From: DATFEN01 sp035691285
Lineage (GTDB): Bacteria; Acidobacteriota; Vicinamibacteria; Fen-336
DNA: 11,363 bases
NCBI GenBank assembly: GCA_035691285.1
Contig: DASSJI010000159.1
Location: forward strand, 1 to 11,363
Direction: 5' to 3'
Shown piece by piece: positions 1 through 7,843 of this stretch; position 1 is the first letter of the stretch; every line of letters starts with the position of its first letter. The position numbers and the translations under genes are program-made. The notes under the pieces were generated by a model. That model did no database searches. It saw nothing but the letters and a program-made list of their open reading frames with translations, and was not told the DNA's origin.

Positions 1-45
1 CGCGATCCCTCGCTGCGCTCGCGATCGCGCGGGGGCCCCTGGTGA
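1..45 (+). CDS. Possible 3' end of the gene upstream of hisF (partial)
   Basis: Frame 1 is open from the window edge to a TGA at 43-45, which overlaps the GTG start of hisF as GTGA. This is the same 4-base junction used at most other gene boundaries here, so these bases may be the C-terminal tail of the preceding operon gene. hisA or hisH would be usual neighbours. Only 14 codons are present (Arg/Ser-rich, ending GGPW), no family can be recognised, and the bases form a repeat-like GC-rich sequence. It could equally be untranslated spacer. Confidence 0.3.
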   Translation, partial: RDPSLRSRSRGGPW

Positions 46-827
46 GCTCCCCACGCAACGTGTCCGACGAGGGGCTGGCGGTCCGCGTCATCCCGTGCCT
101 CGACGTCGACGCCGGCCGGGTGGTGAAGGGGGTCAACTTCACCGGCCTGCGAGACGCCGGCGACCCGGTCGAGATGGCGGCCGTCTACGACGCCGAGGGC
201 GCCGACGAGCTGGTGTTCCTCGACATCACCGCCTCGTCCGAGGCGCGTCCCATCGTCCTCGACATGGTCCGGCGCGTGGCCGAGGCGGTGTTCCTGCCCT
301 TCAGCGTGGGCGGCGGCGTGCGCAGCGTGGAGGACGCCGACGCGCTGCTTCGCGCCGGCGCGGACAAGGTGGCCGTGAACACCGCCGCCGTCCAAGACCC
401 CGCGCTCCTCGACCGCCTGTCGCGGCGCTTCGGGGCCCAGGCCGTCGTGCTCGCCGTCGACGCGCGCCGGCGGGACGGCGGCTTCGAGGTCGTGATCCAC
501 GGCGGTCGCACGCCGACCGGCAAGGACGCCCTGGCCTGGGCCCGCGAGGGCGCCTCTCGCGGCGCGGGCGAGATCCTGCTCACGAGCATGGACCGGGACG
601 GGACACGGGACGGCTTCGACGTCCCCTTGACGCGGGCCGTGGCCGACGCCGTGCCGGTGCCCGTGGTGGCCTCGGGCGGCTGCGGCTCGGTGGAGCACAT
701 GGCCGAGGTGTTGACCGAGGGCCGGGCCAGCGGCGCGCTGGCCGCCTCGCTGTTCCACTTCGGCGAGCTGCGGATACCTGAAGCGAAGGCGCGCTTGCAC
801 GCCGCCGGCGTCGAGGTGCGGCTGTGA
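42..827 (+). CDS. hisF: Imidazole glycerol phosphate synthase, cyclase subunit HisF
   Basis: HisF is the cyclase subunit of imidazole glycerol phosphate synthase. It uses ammonia delivered by the HisH glutaminase to convert PRFAR into imidazole glycerol phosphate and AICAR in histidine biosynthesis. The 261-residue protein is a full-length (beta/alpha)8 barrel. The first strand carries IPCLDVDAGRVVKG with catalytic Asp21. Also visible are DELVFLDITAS (55-65), SVGGGVRS (88-95), DKVAVNTAAV (108-117), second catalytic Asp140 in VLAVDARR, EILLTSMDRDGT (177-188) and the phosphate-binding VASGGCGS (209-216). The GTG at 42 was chosen because it makes a GTGA overlap with a possible upstream frame and has a G-run 5' of it. 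A GTG at 60 is an alternative that would remove six non-conserved residues. Its 3' end overlaps hisIE by 4 bases. HisH is not in the window. Confidence 0.96.
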   Translation: MSSPRNVSDEGLAVRVIPCLDVDAGRVVKGVNFTGLRDAGDPVEMAAVYDAEGADELVFLDITASSEARPIVLDMVRRVAEAVFLPFSVGGGVRSVEDADALLRAGADKVAVNTAAVQDPALLDRLSRRFGAQAVVLAVDARRRDGGFEVVIHGGRTPTGKDALAWAREGASRGAGEILLTSMDRDGTRDGFDVPLTRAVADAVPVPVVASGGCGSVEHMAEVLTEGRASGALAASLFHFGELRIPEAKARLHAAGVEVRL

Positions 828-1432
828 GGCTCGCGATGCCCGAGGGCCTCGCGTTCGGTCCCGACGGCCTGCTGCCGGTGGTCGTGCAGGACCGCGCGAG
901 CGGAGACGTGCTGATGGTTGCGTTCGCGAACGCCGAGGCTCTCGCGCGCACGGCCGAGACGGGCTTCGCCCACTTCTGGAGCCGCAGACGGCAAGCGCTG
1001 TGGCTGAAGGGGGAGACGTCGGGCAACCGCCTGCGGATCAGGGCCCTCCTCGCCGACTGCGACCGCGACGCCCTGCTGATGGTCGCCGAACCGGAAGGTC
1101 CGGCGTGCCACGCGGGCACGCGAACCTGCTTCGGCGACGCCACGCCGACGGCCGCGGGCGTGCTCGACGAGCTCCGGCGCGTGATCGACGAGCGCCGGCA
1201 GCGCGGCGGCGAGGGCTCCTACACCGCGAAGCTCTTCGCCAAGGGCCTCGACCACACGCTGAAGAAGCTCGGCGAGGAGGCGACCGAGGTGATCCTGGCC
1301 GCGAAAGGGGAGAGCGACGAGCGGCTCGCCGAGGAAGCTGCCGACCTGGCCTACCACCTGCTCGTGGTCCTGGCCCAACGCGGCCTCGCCCCCGATCGCG
1401 TGCTGGACGTGCTGCGGGCGAGGCGGCGGTGA
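824..1432 (+). CDS. hisIE: Bifunctional PR-AMP cyclohydrolase / PR-ATP pyrophosphohydrolase HisIE
   Basis: This 202-residue protein carries out steps 2 and 3 of histidine biosynthesis: hydrolysis of PR-ATP to PR-AMP, then opening of the adenine ring. The HisI domain comes first (about 1-108). It has VLMVAFANAEAL, WLKGETSGN (60-68), the metal-binding cluster DCDRD (78-82) and zinc-ligand candidates Cys95 and Cys102 in CHAG..TCF. The HisE domain follows (about 111-202). It is an all-alpha MazG-like pyrophosphohydrolase with acidic groups LGEEATE (149-155) and EEAADLAYH (170-178). The length matches E. coli HisIE. Translation starts at GTG 824, overlapping the hisF stop as GTGA. An ATG at 836 is a shorter alternative that keeps all motifs. 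It sits between hisF and trpE, so it is the joint between the histidine and tryptophan halves of the operon. Confidence 0.96.
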   Translation: MRLAMPEGLAFGPDGLLPVVVQDRASGDVLMVAFANAEALARTAETGFAHFWSRRRQALWLKGETSGNRLRIRALLADCDRDALLMVAEPEGPACHAGTRTCFGDATPTAAGVLDELRRVIDERRQRGGEGSYTAKLFAKGLDHTLKKLGEEATEVILAAKGESDERLAEEAADLAYHLLVVLAQRGLAPDRVLDVLRARRR

Positions 1433-2889
1433 AGGGCACGTCGTTCGCGGAGTACGAGCGCCTATCGGCTTCGGGCGGCCTGGTGCCCGTCTCTCGCGAG
1501 CTGCCGGGGGACCTGCTCACGCCGGTCGGGGCGTTCCTCTCCCTCGGACAGGGAGCCGTGCGCGCCTTCCTCCTCGAGAGCGTCGTGGGCGGCGAGCGCC
1601 TCGGGCGCTACTCGTTCCTGGGGCGCGATCCAGCCGCGACCCTCGAAGTCCGGGGCGGGCGCGTGCTCCTGCGGGACCGGGACGGAGAGCGCGAGCGGTC
1701 GGGCACGCTGCTCGACGCGCTCAGGGAGGCTCTCCGCCCCCGCGCCGTGCCGGTGCCCGGGCTGCCGCGCCTGACCGGCGGCGCGGTGGGCTATCTCACC
1801 TACGACGCGATACGGCTGTTCGAGCGCATCCCGGACCGCCACCGGTCGGCGGCGGGCCTGCTCGCCTCGTTCTCGATCTACCGGAGCCTCGTGGCCTTCG
1901 ACCACGTCCGCCAGCGACTCGTGCTCATCGCGCTGGCGGAGCCCGGCTCGCGGAGCGCCTACGAGGCCGCGGAGCGCGCCCTCGACGAGCTCGCGGCCGG
2001 GCTGCGCCGCGCGCCCGCCGCGCCGGCGCGCGGAGAGCCGCTCGCGCTTCCCGGCGCCCCGTTCGAGGACGGGGCCGGTTACGAGGCGGCGGTCTCCAGG
2101 GCGCGGGAGTACATCGCCAGGGGCGACATCTTCCAGGTGGTGCTGTCGCGCCAGCGCCAGGCCCGCGGGGACGCCGATGCGTTCGCCGTCTACCGGGCCC
2201 TGCGCACCGTGAACCCGTCTCCGTACATGTACTTCCTGAAGGAGGACGGTCGCGCGGTGGCCGGGGCCTCGCCCGAGATGCTCGTCCGCGTCGAGGGCGC
2301 CCGCGTCGAGGCGCGCCCCATCGCCGGCACGCGGCCGCGCGGCGCGACACCCGAGGACGACGAGCGCCTGGGCCGCGAGCTGCTCGCCGACCCCAAGGAG
2401 CGGGCCGAGCACCTGATGCTCGTGGACCTCGGGCGCAACGACCTGGGCCGCGTGTGCCGATACGGCAGCGTGCGCGTCCCCGAGCTGATGGTCCTCGAGC
2501 GCTACAGCCACGTCATGCACATCGTCAGCTCCCTGACGGGAGAGCTGCGGGAAGGCCGGGACGCGCTCGACGCGCTGGCGGCGACCTTTCCGGCGGGCAC
2601 GCTGTCGGGCGCGCCGAAGATCCGGGCGATGGAGATCATCGACGAGCTGGAGCCCGCCCCGCGCGGCCTCTACGGGGGCGCTCTCGGCTACGCGGACTTC
2701 ACGGGCAACCTCGACTTCTGCATCGCGATCCGGACCGTGGTCGTCGAGGCGGGCCGCGCGACGCTCCAGGCCGGCGCCGGGATCGTGGCCGACTCCGATC
2801 CCTCCGCCGAGCGCCGGGAGACGGAGGCCAAGGCGCTGGCCATGCTCGAGGCGCTCCGCCTGAGCCGGGAGATCGCGGCGTGGCGCTGA
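1429..2889 (+). CDS. trpE: Anthranilate synthase component I TrpE
   Basis: TrpE converts chorismate and ammonia to anthranilate, the committed step to tryptophan, with TrpG as its glutaminase partner. The protein is 486 residues, normal for a separate TrpE. The N-terminal part has LLES (48-51) and GRYSFLG (59-65). In characterised TrpE proteins LLES lies in the tryptophan feedback pocket, so feedback inhibition is likely retained. The chorismate-binding domain has NPSPYMYF (262-269), PIAGTRPRG, LGRNDLGRV (334-342), the PAGTLSGAPK turn (388-397) and GAGIVADSDP. The start is GTG 1429, forming GTGA with the hisIE stop. The frame stays open far upstream inside hisIE, but that part is only a shadow of hisIE. 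The 3' end overlaps trpG by 10 bases. There is no leader or attenuator in front of it, unlike many trpE genes. Confidence 0.96.
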   Translation: MKGTSFAEYERLSASGGLVPVSRELPGDLLTPVGAFLSLGQGAVRAFLLESVVGGERLGRYSFLGRDPAATLEVRGGRVLLRDRDGERERSGTLLDALREALRPRAVPVPGLPRLTGGAVGYLTYDAIRLFERIPDRHRSAAGLLASFSIYRSLVAFDHVRQRLVLIALAEPGSRSAYEAAERALDELAAGLRRAPAAPARGEPLALPGAPFEDGAGYEAAVSRAREYIARGDIFQVVLSRQRQARGDADAFAVYRALRTVNPSPYMYFLKEDGRAVAGASPEMLVRVEGARVEARPIAGTRPRGATPEDDERLGRELLADPKERAEHLMLVDLGRNDLGRVCRYGSVRVPELMVLERYSHVMHIVSSLTGELREGRDALDALAATFPAGTLSGAPKIRAMEIIDELEPAPRGLYGGALGYADFTGNLDFCIAIRTVVVEAGRATLQAGAGIVADSDPSAERRETEAKALAMLEALRLSREIAAWR

Positions 2890-3458
2890 GGGTCCTGCTC
2901 GTCGACAACTACGACTCCTTCACGTACAACCTCGACCAGTACCTTGGCGAGCTGGGAGCGGAGACGGTCGTGGTGCGCAACGACGCGATCGGCGCCGACG
3001 CGCTGCTCGAGAGCGGAGCGCAACGCATCGTGATCTCTCCCGGACCCGGGACGCCCGACCAGGCCGGCATCAGCCTGGAGCTGGTGCGGAAGGCCGCGGG
3101 CCGCGTGCCCGTGCTCGGCGTGTGCCTCGGCCACCAGGCCCTCGGCCAGGCGTACGGCGGCCGCGTGGTGCGGGCGCCCGCGCCGATGCACGGCAAGACC
3201 TCCGAGATCCACCACGGGGGCACCGGCCTGTTCCGGGGCGTGCCGAGCCCGTTCACCGCCACGCGCTACCACTCCCTCGTGGTTGCACGCGACAGCGTGC
3301 CCGACTGCCTGGACGTCACGGCCTGGACCGCAGACGGCCTCGTGATGGGGCTGCGCCACCGCGAGCACCCGCTCCTGGGCGTCCAGTTCCACCCGGAGAG
3401 CATCCTGACGAGCTCGGGCAAACAGCTCCTGCGCAACTTCCTCGAGGGCGCCGCTTGA
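2880..3458 (+). CDS. trpG: Anthranilate synthase component II, glutamine amidotransferase TrpG
   Basis: This 192-residue class I glutamine amidotransferase releases ammonia from glutamine for TrpE. The catalytic triad is visible: Cys82 in GVCLGHQA, and His171 and Glu173 in FHPES. It also has the family signatures VDNYDSFTYNL (8-18), the oxyanion-strand ISPGPGTP (52-59) and MHGKTS (103-108). TrpG and PabA are nearly indistinguishable by sequence. The position between trpE and trpD argues for TrpG, though one protein may serve folate synthesis as well. The start GTG 2880 lies inside the end of trpE, 8 bases after a GGGAG at 2867-2871, giving a 10-base overlap with the trpE stop. It ends on a TTGA overlap with trpD. 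Confidence 0.95.
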   Translation: MALRVLLVDNYDSFTYNLDQYLGELGAETVVVRNDAIGADALLESGAQRIVISPGPGTPDQAGISLELVRKAAGRVPVLGVCLGHQALGQAYGGRVVRAPAPMHGKTSEIHHGGTGLFRGVPSPFTATRYHSLVVARDSVPDCLDVTAWTADGLVMGLRHREHPLLGVQFHPESILTSSGKQLLRNFLEGAA

Positions 3459-4453
3459 AGACGCTGCTCGCGAAGGCCCTGGGCGGCGCGCGCCTCAGCG
3501 AGGACGAGGCGGGAAGCGCGATGGCGGCAATCATGGACGGCGAGGCGACGCCGGCGCAGATCGGGGCCCTGCTCGCGGCCCTGGCGGTGCGCGGCGAGAG
3601 CGAGGACGAGGTCGTGGGCTTCGCCCGCGTGATGCGCGCCCGCGCTCTCGCCGTGAAGGCGCCGGGCGCCGTGGACACCTGCGGGACGGGCGGCGACGGC
3701 GCCCGCACCTTCAACATCTCGACCGCCGCGTCGCTGGTCGTCGCGGCCTGCGGCGTCCCGGTGGCCAAGCACGGCAACCGCTCCTCGAGCGGGGCGTGCG
3801 GCAGCGCCGACGTCCTCGAGGCTCTGGGCGTCCGCCTCGACCCCGGGCCCGCCGTCGTCCAGCGGAGCCTGGACGAGTCGGGCTGGGGCTTCCTGTTCGC
3901 CCCGGCCTTCCACGCCTCCACCCGACACGCGGTCGGCCCGCGCCGTGAGCTGGGCGTGCGCACCGCGTTCAACCTCCTGGGGCCGCTGACGAACCCGGCG
4001 CTGCCCGAGGCCCAGGTGGTCGGGGTGCCGCGCGCCGAGCTCGTTCCCTTCGTCGCGCGCTGCCTGCGCCGGCTGGGCGTGAAGCGCGCGTGGGTCGTCC
4101 ACGGCGCCGGCCTCGACGAGATCGGCCTCGAGGGCGAGACCGCGGTGGCGGCCTTCGACCAGGCCGGCGAGCGCGCGTTCGCCGTCCGTCCCGAGGACGC
4201 CGGGCTGCCCGGCGCCCCGCTCGCGGCCCTGCGCGGGGGTGACGCCGCCGCCAACGCGCGGGCCACGACCGAGCTGCTCCAGGGGCGGCGGAGCCCCCTC
4301 CGCGACGCCGTCGTGCTCAACGCCGCCGCGGCCCTCGTCGTGGCCGGCCGCGCGAAGGACCTGCGCGAGGGCGCGGCGCAGGCTGCCGAGGCGATCGACG
4401 GCGGCGGCGCCGCGGCGCTGCTCGAGCGCGCCAGGGGGATCAGCGTCTCGTGA
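3455..4453 (+). CDS. trpD: Anthranilate phosphoribosyltransferase TrpD
   Basis: TrpD transfers the phosphoribosyl group of PRPP to anthranilate. The 332-residue protein is full length with the glycosyltransferase family 3 layout: a helical N-terminal domain, then the PRPP-binding DTCGTGGDG (74-82) and FNISTAAS (86-93), KHGNRS (105-110) and GSADVLEALG (116-125), then FNLLGPLTNP and the metal-associated GLDEIGLEG. The usual KHGNRSVSSKSGSAD stretch is read here as KHGNRS-SSGAC-GSAD, a mild variation. The start is taken as TTG 3455, which overlaps the trpG stop as TTGA and has GAGGG at 3444-3448 six bases before it. No ATG or GTG is available near the conserved N-terminus, so the rare TTG start is the best reading. 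It ends in a GTGA overlap with trpC. Confidence 0.94.
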   Translation: MKTLLAKALGGARLSEDEAGSAMAAIMDGEATPAQIGALLAALAVRGESEDEVVGFARVMRARALAVKAPGAVDTCGTGGDGARTFNISTAASLVVAACGVPVAKHGNRSSSGACGSADVLEALGVRLDPGPAVVQRSLDESGWGFLFAPAFHASTRHAVGPRRELGVRTAFNLLGPLTNPALPEAQVVGVPRAELVPFVARCLRRLGVKRAWVVHGAGLDEIGLEGETAVAAFDQAGERAFAVRPEDAGLPGAPLAALRGGDAAANARATTELLQGRRSPLRDAVVLNAAAALVVAGRAKDLREGAAQAAEAIDGGGAAALLERARGISVS

Positions 4454-5274
4454 GCGCTCCCGTCGGCGTGATCGGCGAGATCGTCGCCCGGACGCGAGCG
4501 CGCGTCCACGAGCTGCGCCGGTCGCTGCCCCTGGACCGGATCCTCGCGCTGGCGCCCACGCCCGGGGCGCGCCGCTCGTTCTCGCGGGCGCTGCTGCGGG
4601 AGGGCCGGGTCAACATCATCGCCGAGTACAAGCGGCGCTCGCCCTCCCGCGGCGTGATCCGGGCGGACCTCCACCCCGTCCGGGCGGCCCAGGCGTACGA
4701 GAGCGCCGGGGCCGCGGCCCTCTCGGTCCTCACCGAACCCGAGTACTTCGGGGGGCGCGTCGACGACCTCCAGGAGGCTCGCTCGGCGACGCTGCTGCCG
4801 ACGCTGCGCAAGGACTTCATCGTGGACCCCTACCAGGTGTGGGAGTCCTGGATCGCCGGCTCCGACGCGCTGCTGCTGATCGTCGCGGCGCTCTCGGACG
4901 CAGAGCTCCTGATGCTGCTCAAGACGGCGGCCGAGGCGTCGATCGAGGCGCTCGTCGAGGTGCACGACGAGGAGGAGCTGCGTCGAGCGGTGGGCGGCGG
5001 CGCCCAGATCCTCGGGGTCAACAACCGGGACCTGCGCAGCTTCGAGGTCTCGTTGGACACGTCGCTGCGCCTGGCTCCGGACATCCCGGACCACGTGGTC
5101 GCCGTCGCCGAGAGCGGCCTCGGGAGCGGCGCGGACGTGCGGCGCCTGCGCGACGCGGGCTACGACGCGTTCCTGATCGGCGAGCACCTGTTGCGAGCGC
5201 CGGAGCCGGGCGCGGCCCTCGAGGCGCTGCTCGTCGAGGCGGGCGATCCCGGGCCGGGGGGACTCGCGCGATGA
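4450..5274 (+). CDS. trpC: Indole-3-glycerol phosphate synthase TrpC
   Basis: TrpC closes the indole ring, converting CdRP to indole-3-glycerol phosphate with loss of CO2 and water. The 274-residue protein is a single-function (beta/alpha)8 barrel. It carries IIAEYKRRSPSRG (56-68, Lys61), LSVLTEPEYFGG (91-102), LRKDFIVDPYQV (119-130, the general-acid lysine region at Lys121), ALVEVHDEEEL (167-177, Glu170), LGVNNRDL (188-195) and AVAESGL (218-224, Glu221). The C-terminal tail from about 262 is Gly/Pro-rich and not conserved. It starts at GTG 4450 with a GTGA overlap with trpD and ends with an ATGA overlap with trpF. TrpC and TrpF are separate here, not fused as in E. coli. Confidence 0.96.
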   Translation: MSAPVGVIGEIVARTRARVHELRRSLPLDRILALAPTPGARRSFSRALLREGRVNIIAEYKRRSPSRGVIRADLHPVRAAQAYESAGAAALSVLTEPEYFGGRVDDLQEARSATLLPTLRKDFIVDPYQVWESWIAGSDALLLIVAALSDAELLMLLKTAAEASIEALVEVHDEEELRRAVGGGAQILGVNNRDLRSFEVSLDTSLRLAPDIPDHVVAVAESGLGSGADVRRLRDAGYDAFLIGEHLLRAPEPGAALEALLVEAGDPGPGGLAR

Positions 5275-5900
5275 GCGGGCGGCTCTTCGTCAAGGTGTGC
5301 GGGATCACGTCGGAGGAGGACGCGCGGCTCGTGGCCGACGCCGGCGCCGACGCTCTCGGCCTGGTCTTCTGGCCGAACAGCCCGCGCGCGGTGGGCTTCG
5401 AGGCGGCGCGCCGGATCGCCGCCGCGGCGCCGCCGGCGCTCGTGCGCGTGGGCGTGTTCGTGGACGCGGGGGCGGAGGCCATCGCGCGAGCCGTCGACGA
5501 GGTCGGGCTCGACCTCGTCCAGCTCCACGGCGAGGAACGGCCGGAGCTGCTCGAGGCCCTGCCGCGTCGGGCCTGGAAGGCGCTGCGCGTGGGCGACGGC
5601 CTTGCGGCGGCGGACGTGGCGCCGTGGTCCCGGGCCGCGGGCGTGCTGCTCGACACCCGTGTTGCCGGCACACCGGGCGGGACCGGGCGCTCCTTCGACT
5701 GGAGGCTGGCGGCGGCCGTGCGCGACCGGATCGGGTTCCTCGTCCTGGCGGGCGGGCTCGACGCCTCCAACGTGGCCGAGGCCGTCGCGGCGGCTCGCCC
5801 CGACGGCGTCGACGTGTCGAGCGGCGTCGAGCGCGCGCCGGGCCGCAAGGACGCCGCGAAGCTGCGTGCCTTCGTCGAGGCGGCGCGGCGCGCCTCGTGA
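5271..5900 (+). CDS. trpF: Phosphoribosylanthranilate isomerase TrpF
   Basis: TrpF carries out the Amadori rearrangement of phosphoribosylanthranilate to CdRP, between the TrpD and TrpC steps. The 209-residue protein has the family signatures in order: FVKVCGIT (6-13) with catalytic Cys10, GLVFWPNSPR (30-39), VQLHGEE (83-89), LLDTR (126-130) with catalytic Asp128, GGTGRSFDW, LAGGLDASNV and the phosphate-binding GVDVSSGVE followed by PGRKD. It starts at ATG 5271, overlapping trpC as ATGA, and ends with GTGA over the trpB start. Having trpF directly before trpB is a common arrangement outside the enterobacteria. Confidence 0.96.
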   Translation: MSGRLFVKVCGITSEEDARLVADAGADALGLVFWPNSPRAVGFEAARRIAAAAPPALVRVGVFVDAGAEAIARAVDEVGLDLVQLHGEERPELLEALPRRAWKALRVGDGLAAADVAPWSRAAGVLLDTRVAGTPGGTGRSFDWRLAAAVRDRIGFLVLAGGLDASNVAEAVAAARPDGVDVSSGVERAPGRKDAAKLRAFVEAARRAS

Positions 5901-7075
5901 CGCTCCCGGACGAGAACGGCCGCTTCGGGCCCTACGGCGGGCGTTACGTCCCCGAGACGCTCATGGAGCCGCTCCGCGAGCTCGAGCAGGCCTACGCCGC
6001 GGCGCGGCTCGATGCCGCGTTCCGCGCCGAGCTCCAGGGGCTGCTGCGTGACTTCGTCGGCCGCCCGACGCCGCTGACCCTCGCGTCGCGGCTCTCGCAG
6101 GAGCTCGGGTGCCGCCTGCTCCTGAAGCGCGAGGACCTGGCCCACACGGGCGCCCACAAGATCAACAACGCGGTCGGCCAGGCGCTGCTCGCGCGGCGCA
6201 TGGGCAAGCGCCGCGTCGTGGCCGAGACCGGTGCCGGCCAGCACGGCGTGGCGACGGCCACCGTGTGCGCCCTGCTCGGGCTCGAGTGCGTCGTCTACAT
6301 GGGCACCGAGGACATGGCACGACAGGCCCCCAACGTCCAGCGCATGCGCCTGCTCGGGGCGGAGGTGCGCGCGGTCGGGTCCGGCTCGCGCACGCTGAAG
6401 GACGCGATCAACGAGGCGATGCGGGACTGGGTCACGAACGTGCGCACGACCCACTACCTGCTCGGCTCCGTGCTCGGCGCCCATCCCTACCCGATGTTGG
6501 TGCGCGACTTCCAGGCCGTGATCGGCGAGGAGGCGCGCTGCCAGGTGCTGGGCCAGGAGGGCGTCCTGCCCGACCTGCTGGTCGCCTGCGTGGGCGGCGG
6601 CTCGAACGCGATCGGCCTCTTCCACGCCTTCCTGGGCGACCCGGTCGCGATGGTCGGGGTCGAGGCCGGCGGGCGCTCGCCGCGGCCGGGCGACCACGCG
6701 GCGCGCTTCCTGGGCGGCGGCGCCGCGGTCGGCGTCCTCCACGGGACGCGCACCTATCTCCTGCAGGACGAAGCCGGGAACGTGCTGCCGACACACTCGG
6801 TGTCGGCGGGACTCGACTATCCCGCGGTCGGCCCGGAGCATGCCTTCCTCCGTGACGCAGGGCGCGTCCGCTACGACGCCGTGAGCGACGAGCAGGCGCT
6901 CTCCGCGTTCCGTCTGGTCTCGCGACTCGAGGGCGTCCTGCCCGCCCTCGAGTCCGCCCACGCGGTCGGCTGGCTCGTGCGCGAGGCCCCGGGGCTCCGC
7001 GGCCGCCTGATCGTCCTCAACCTGAGCGGCCGCGGAGACAAGGACCTGGGCGCTTTCGAGGCTGCGGCCGGCTGA
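5897..7075 (+). CDS. trpB: Tryptophan synthase beta chain TrpB
   Basis: TrpB condenses indole with serine to give tryptophan in the alpha2-beta2 complex with TrpA. The 392-residue protein matches the TrpB1 (TrpA-dependent) type, with the N-terminal segment GRFGPYGGRYVPETLM (8-23). PLP-binding Lys88 lies in HTGAHKINNA (83-92), and catalytic Glu110 lies in AETGAGQHG (109-117). The PLP-phosphate loop GGGSNA and the C-terminal SGRGDKD are present. It starts at GTG 5897, overlapping trpF as GTGA. It ends three bases before trpA, the only non-overlapping junction of the operon. Confidence 0.97.
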   Translation: MTLPDENGRFGPYGGRYVPETLMEPLRELEQAYAAARLDAAFRAELQGLLRDFVGRPTPLTLASRLSQELGCRLLLKREDLAHTGAHKINNAVGQALLARRMGKRRVVAETGAGQHGVATATVCALLGLECVVYMGTEDMARQAPNVQRMRLLGAEVRAVGSGSRTLKDAINEAMRDWVTNVRTTHYLLGSVLGAHPYPMLVRDFQAVIGEEARCQVLGQEGVLPDLLVACVGGGSNAIGLFHAFLGDPVAMVGVEAGGRSPRPGDHAARFLGGGAAVGVLHGTRTYLLQDEAGNVLPTHSVSAGLDYPAVGPEHAFLRDAGRVRYDAVSDEQALSAFRLVSRLEGVLPALESAHAVGWLVREAPGLRGRLIVLNLSGRGDKDLGAFEAAAG

Positions 7076-7078
7076 GCG

Positions 7079-7843
7079 ATGCCCCGCATCCGCTCCTGCT
7101 TCGCCGGCGGCCGCAAGGCCTTCGTCGCCTTCGTCACCGCCGGCGACCCGACGCTCGACAGGACGGTCGAGCTGGCACTCGAGCTCGACGCCTCCGGCGT
7201 CGACATTCTCGAGCTCGGCGTGCCCTTCAGCGATCCACTGGCTGACGGCCCCGTCATCCAGCGCTCGAGCGAGCGCGCGCTACGCGCGGGCGCGACCCTG
7301 GCCGGGGTGCTCGAGGCCGCGCGCCGGATCCGGGAGCGGTGCGCGCTGCCGATCGTGCTGTTCAGCTACCTGAACCCGCTGCTGCGCCACGGGCTCCCAC
7401 GCGTCGCCCGCGAGGCGCGCGCCTGCGGCGTGGACGGAGTCCTGGTCACGGACATGCCTCCCGAGGAGGCGGCCGATTGGCTCGCCGTCGCCAGGGACGT
7501 GGACCTCGACACGATCTTCCTCGCCGCGCCGACGAGCCCCGACGAGCGCCTGCGCCGCATCGCCTCGGCCTCCCGTGGGTTCGTCTACGCGATCAGTCGC
7601 ACCGGCGTCACCGGCGAGCGCGACGCGCTCTCGGCCGACGCCGCGCCCCTCGTGGCGCGCCTCAGGGCCCTCACCTCCGAGCCCGTCGCCCTGGGCTTCG
7701 GCATCTCGACCGCGGAGCAGGTGCGTGCGGCGGCGGCGGTCGCGGACGGCGTCGTGGTCGGCAGCGCGCTCGTGCGCTTCCTGGAGGCGCACCCCCAGGG
7801 CGACGTCCGGGCATTCGTCCGGTCCCTGCGCACGCCAGCTTGA
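7079..7843 (+). CDS. trpA: Tryptophan synthase alpha chain TrpA
   Basis: TrpA cleaves indole-3-glycerol phosphate and channels indole to TrpB. The 254-residue barrel has FVTAGDP (18-24), ELGVPFSDPLADGP (45-58) with the catalytic Glu45 and Asp56 (equivalent to Glu49 and Asp60 of Salmonella), LFSYLNPLLRHG, GVLVTDMPPEE, FLAAPTSP, YAISRTGVTG and the phosphate-binding GFGIST and GVVVGSAL. It starts at ATG 7079, three bases after trpB, with no strong ribosome binding site, so translational coupling to trpB is likely. Its TGA stop at 7841-7843 lies inside the -35 box of the next promoter. There is no terminator between the gene and that promoter, so operon transcripts run into the downstream attenuator. 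Confidence 0.97.
   Translation: MPRIRSCFAGGRKAFVAFVTAGDPTLDRTVELALELDASGVDILELGVPFSDPLADGPVIQRSSERALRAGATLAGVLEAARRIRERCALPIVLFSYLNPLLRHGLPRVAREARACGVDGVLVTDMPPEEAADWLAVARDVDLDTIFLAAPTSPDERLRRIASASRGFVYAISRTGVTGERDALSADAAPLVARLRALTSEPVALGFGISTAEQVRAAAAVADGVVVGSALVRFLEAHPQGDVRAFVRSLRTPA

Noticed and set aside
1000..1428. In-frame open extension upstream of trpE that would fuse about 143 residues to TrpE
   Set aside because: The translated part is low-complexity Arg/Pro/Gly, the out-of-frame shadow of hisIE. TrpE homology begins at GTG 1429, which has the operon's usual GTGA overlap.
1400..1460. A trp leader peptide or attenuator at the his/trp junction
   Set aside because: There is no intergenic space: hisIE and trpE overlap by 4 bases, there is no TGG run and no hairpin with a T-tract.
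3316..5187. Long antisense open frame over trpD-trpC, and a similar one at 5018-6961 over trpF-trpB
   Set aside because: Long stop-free antisense frames are expected in very GC-rich coding DNA. Their translations are rich in Arg/Ala/Pro/His with no recognisable domain, and the sense strand encodes complete, motif-verified enzymes.
4450..5900. TrpC-TrpF fusion as in E. coli
   Set aside because: A clear TGA ends trpC at 5272-5274, and trpF starts with its own ATG in another frame.
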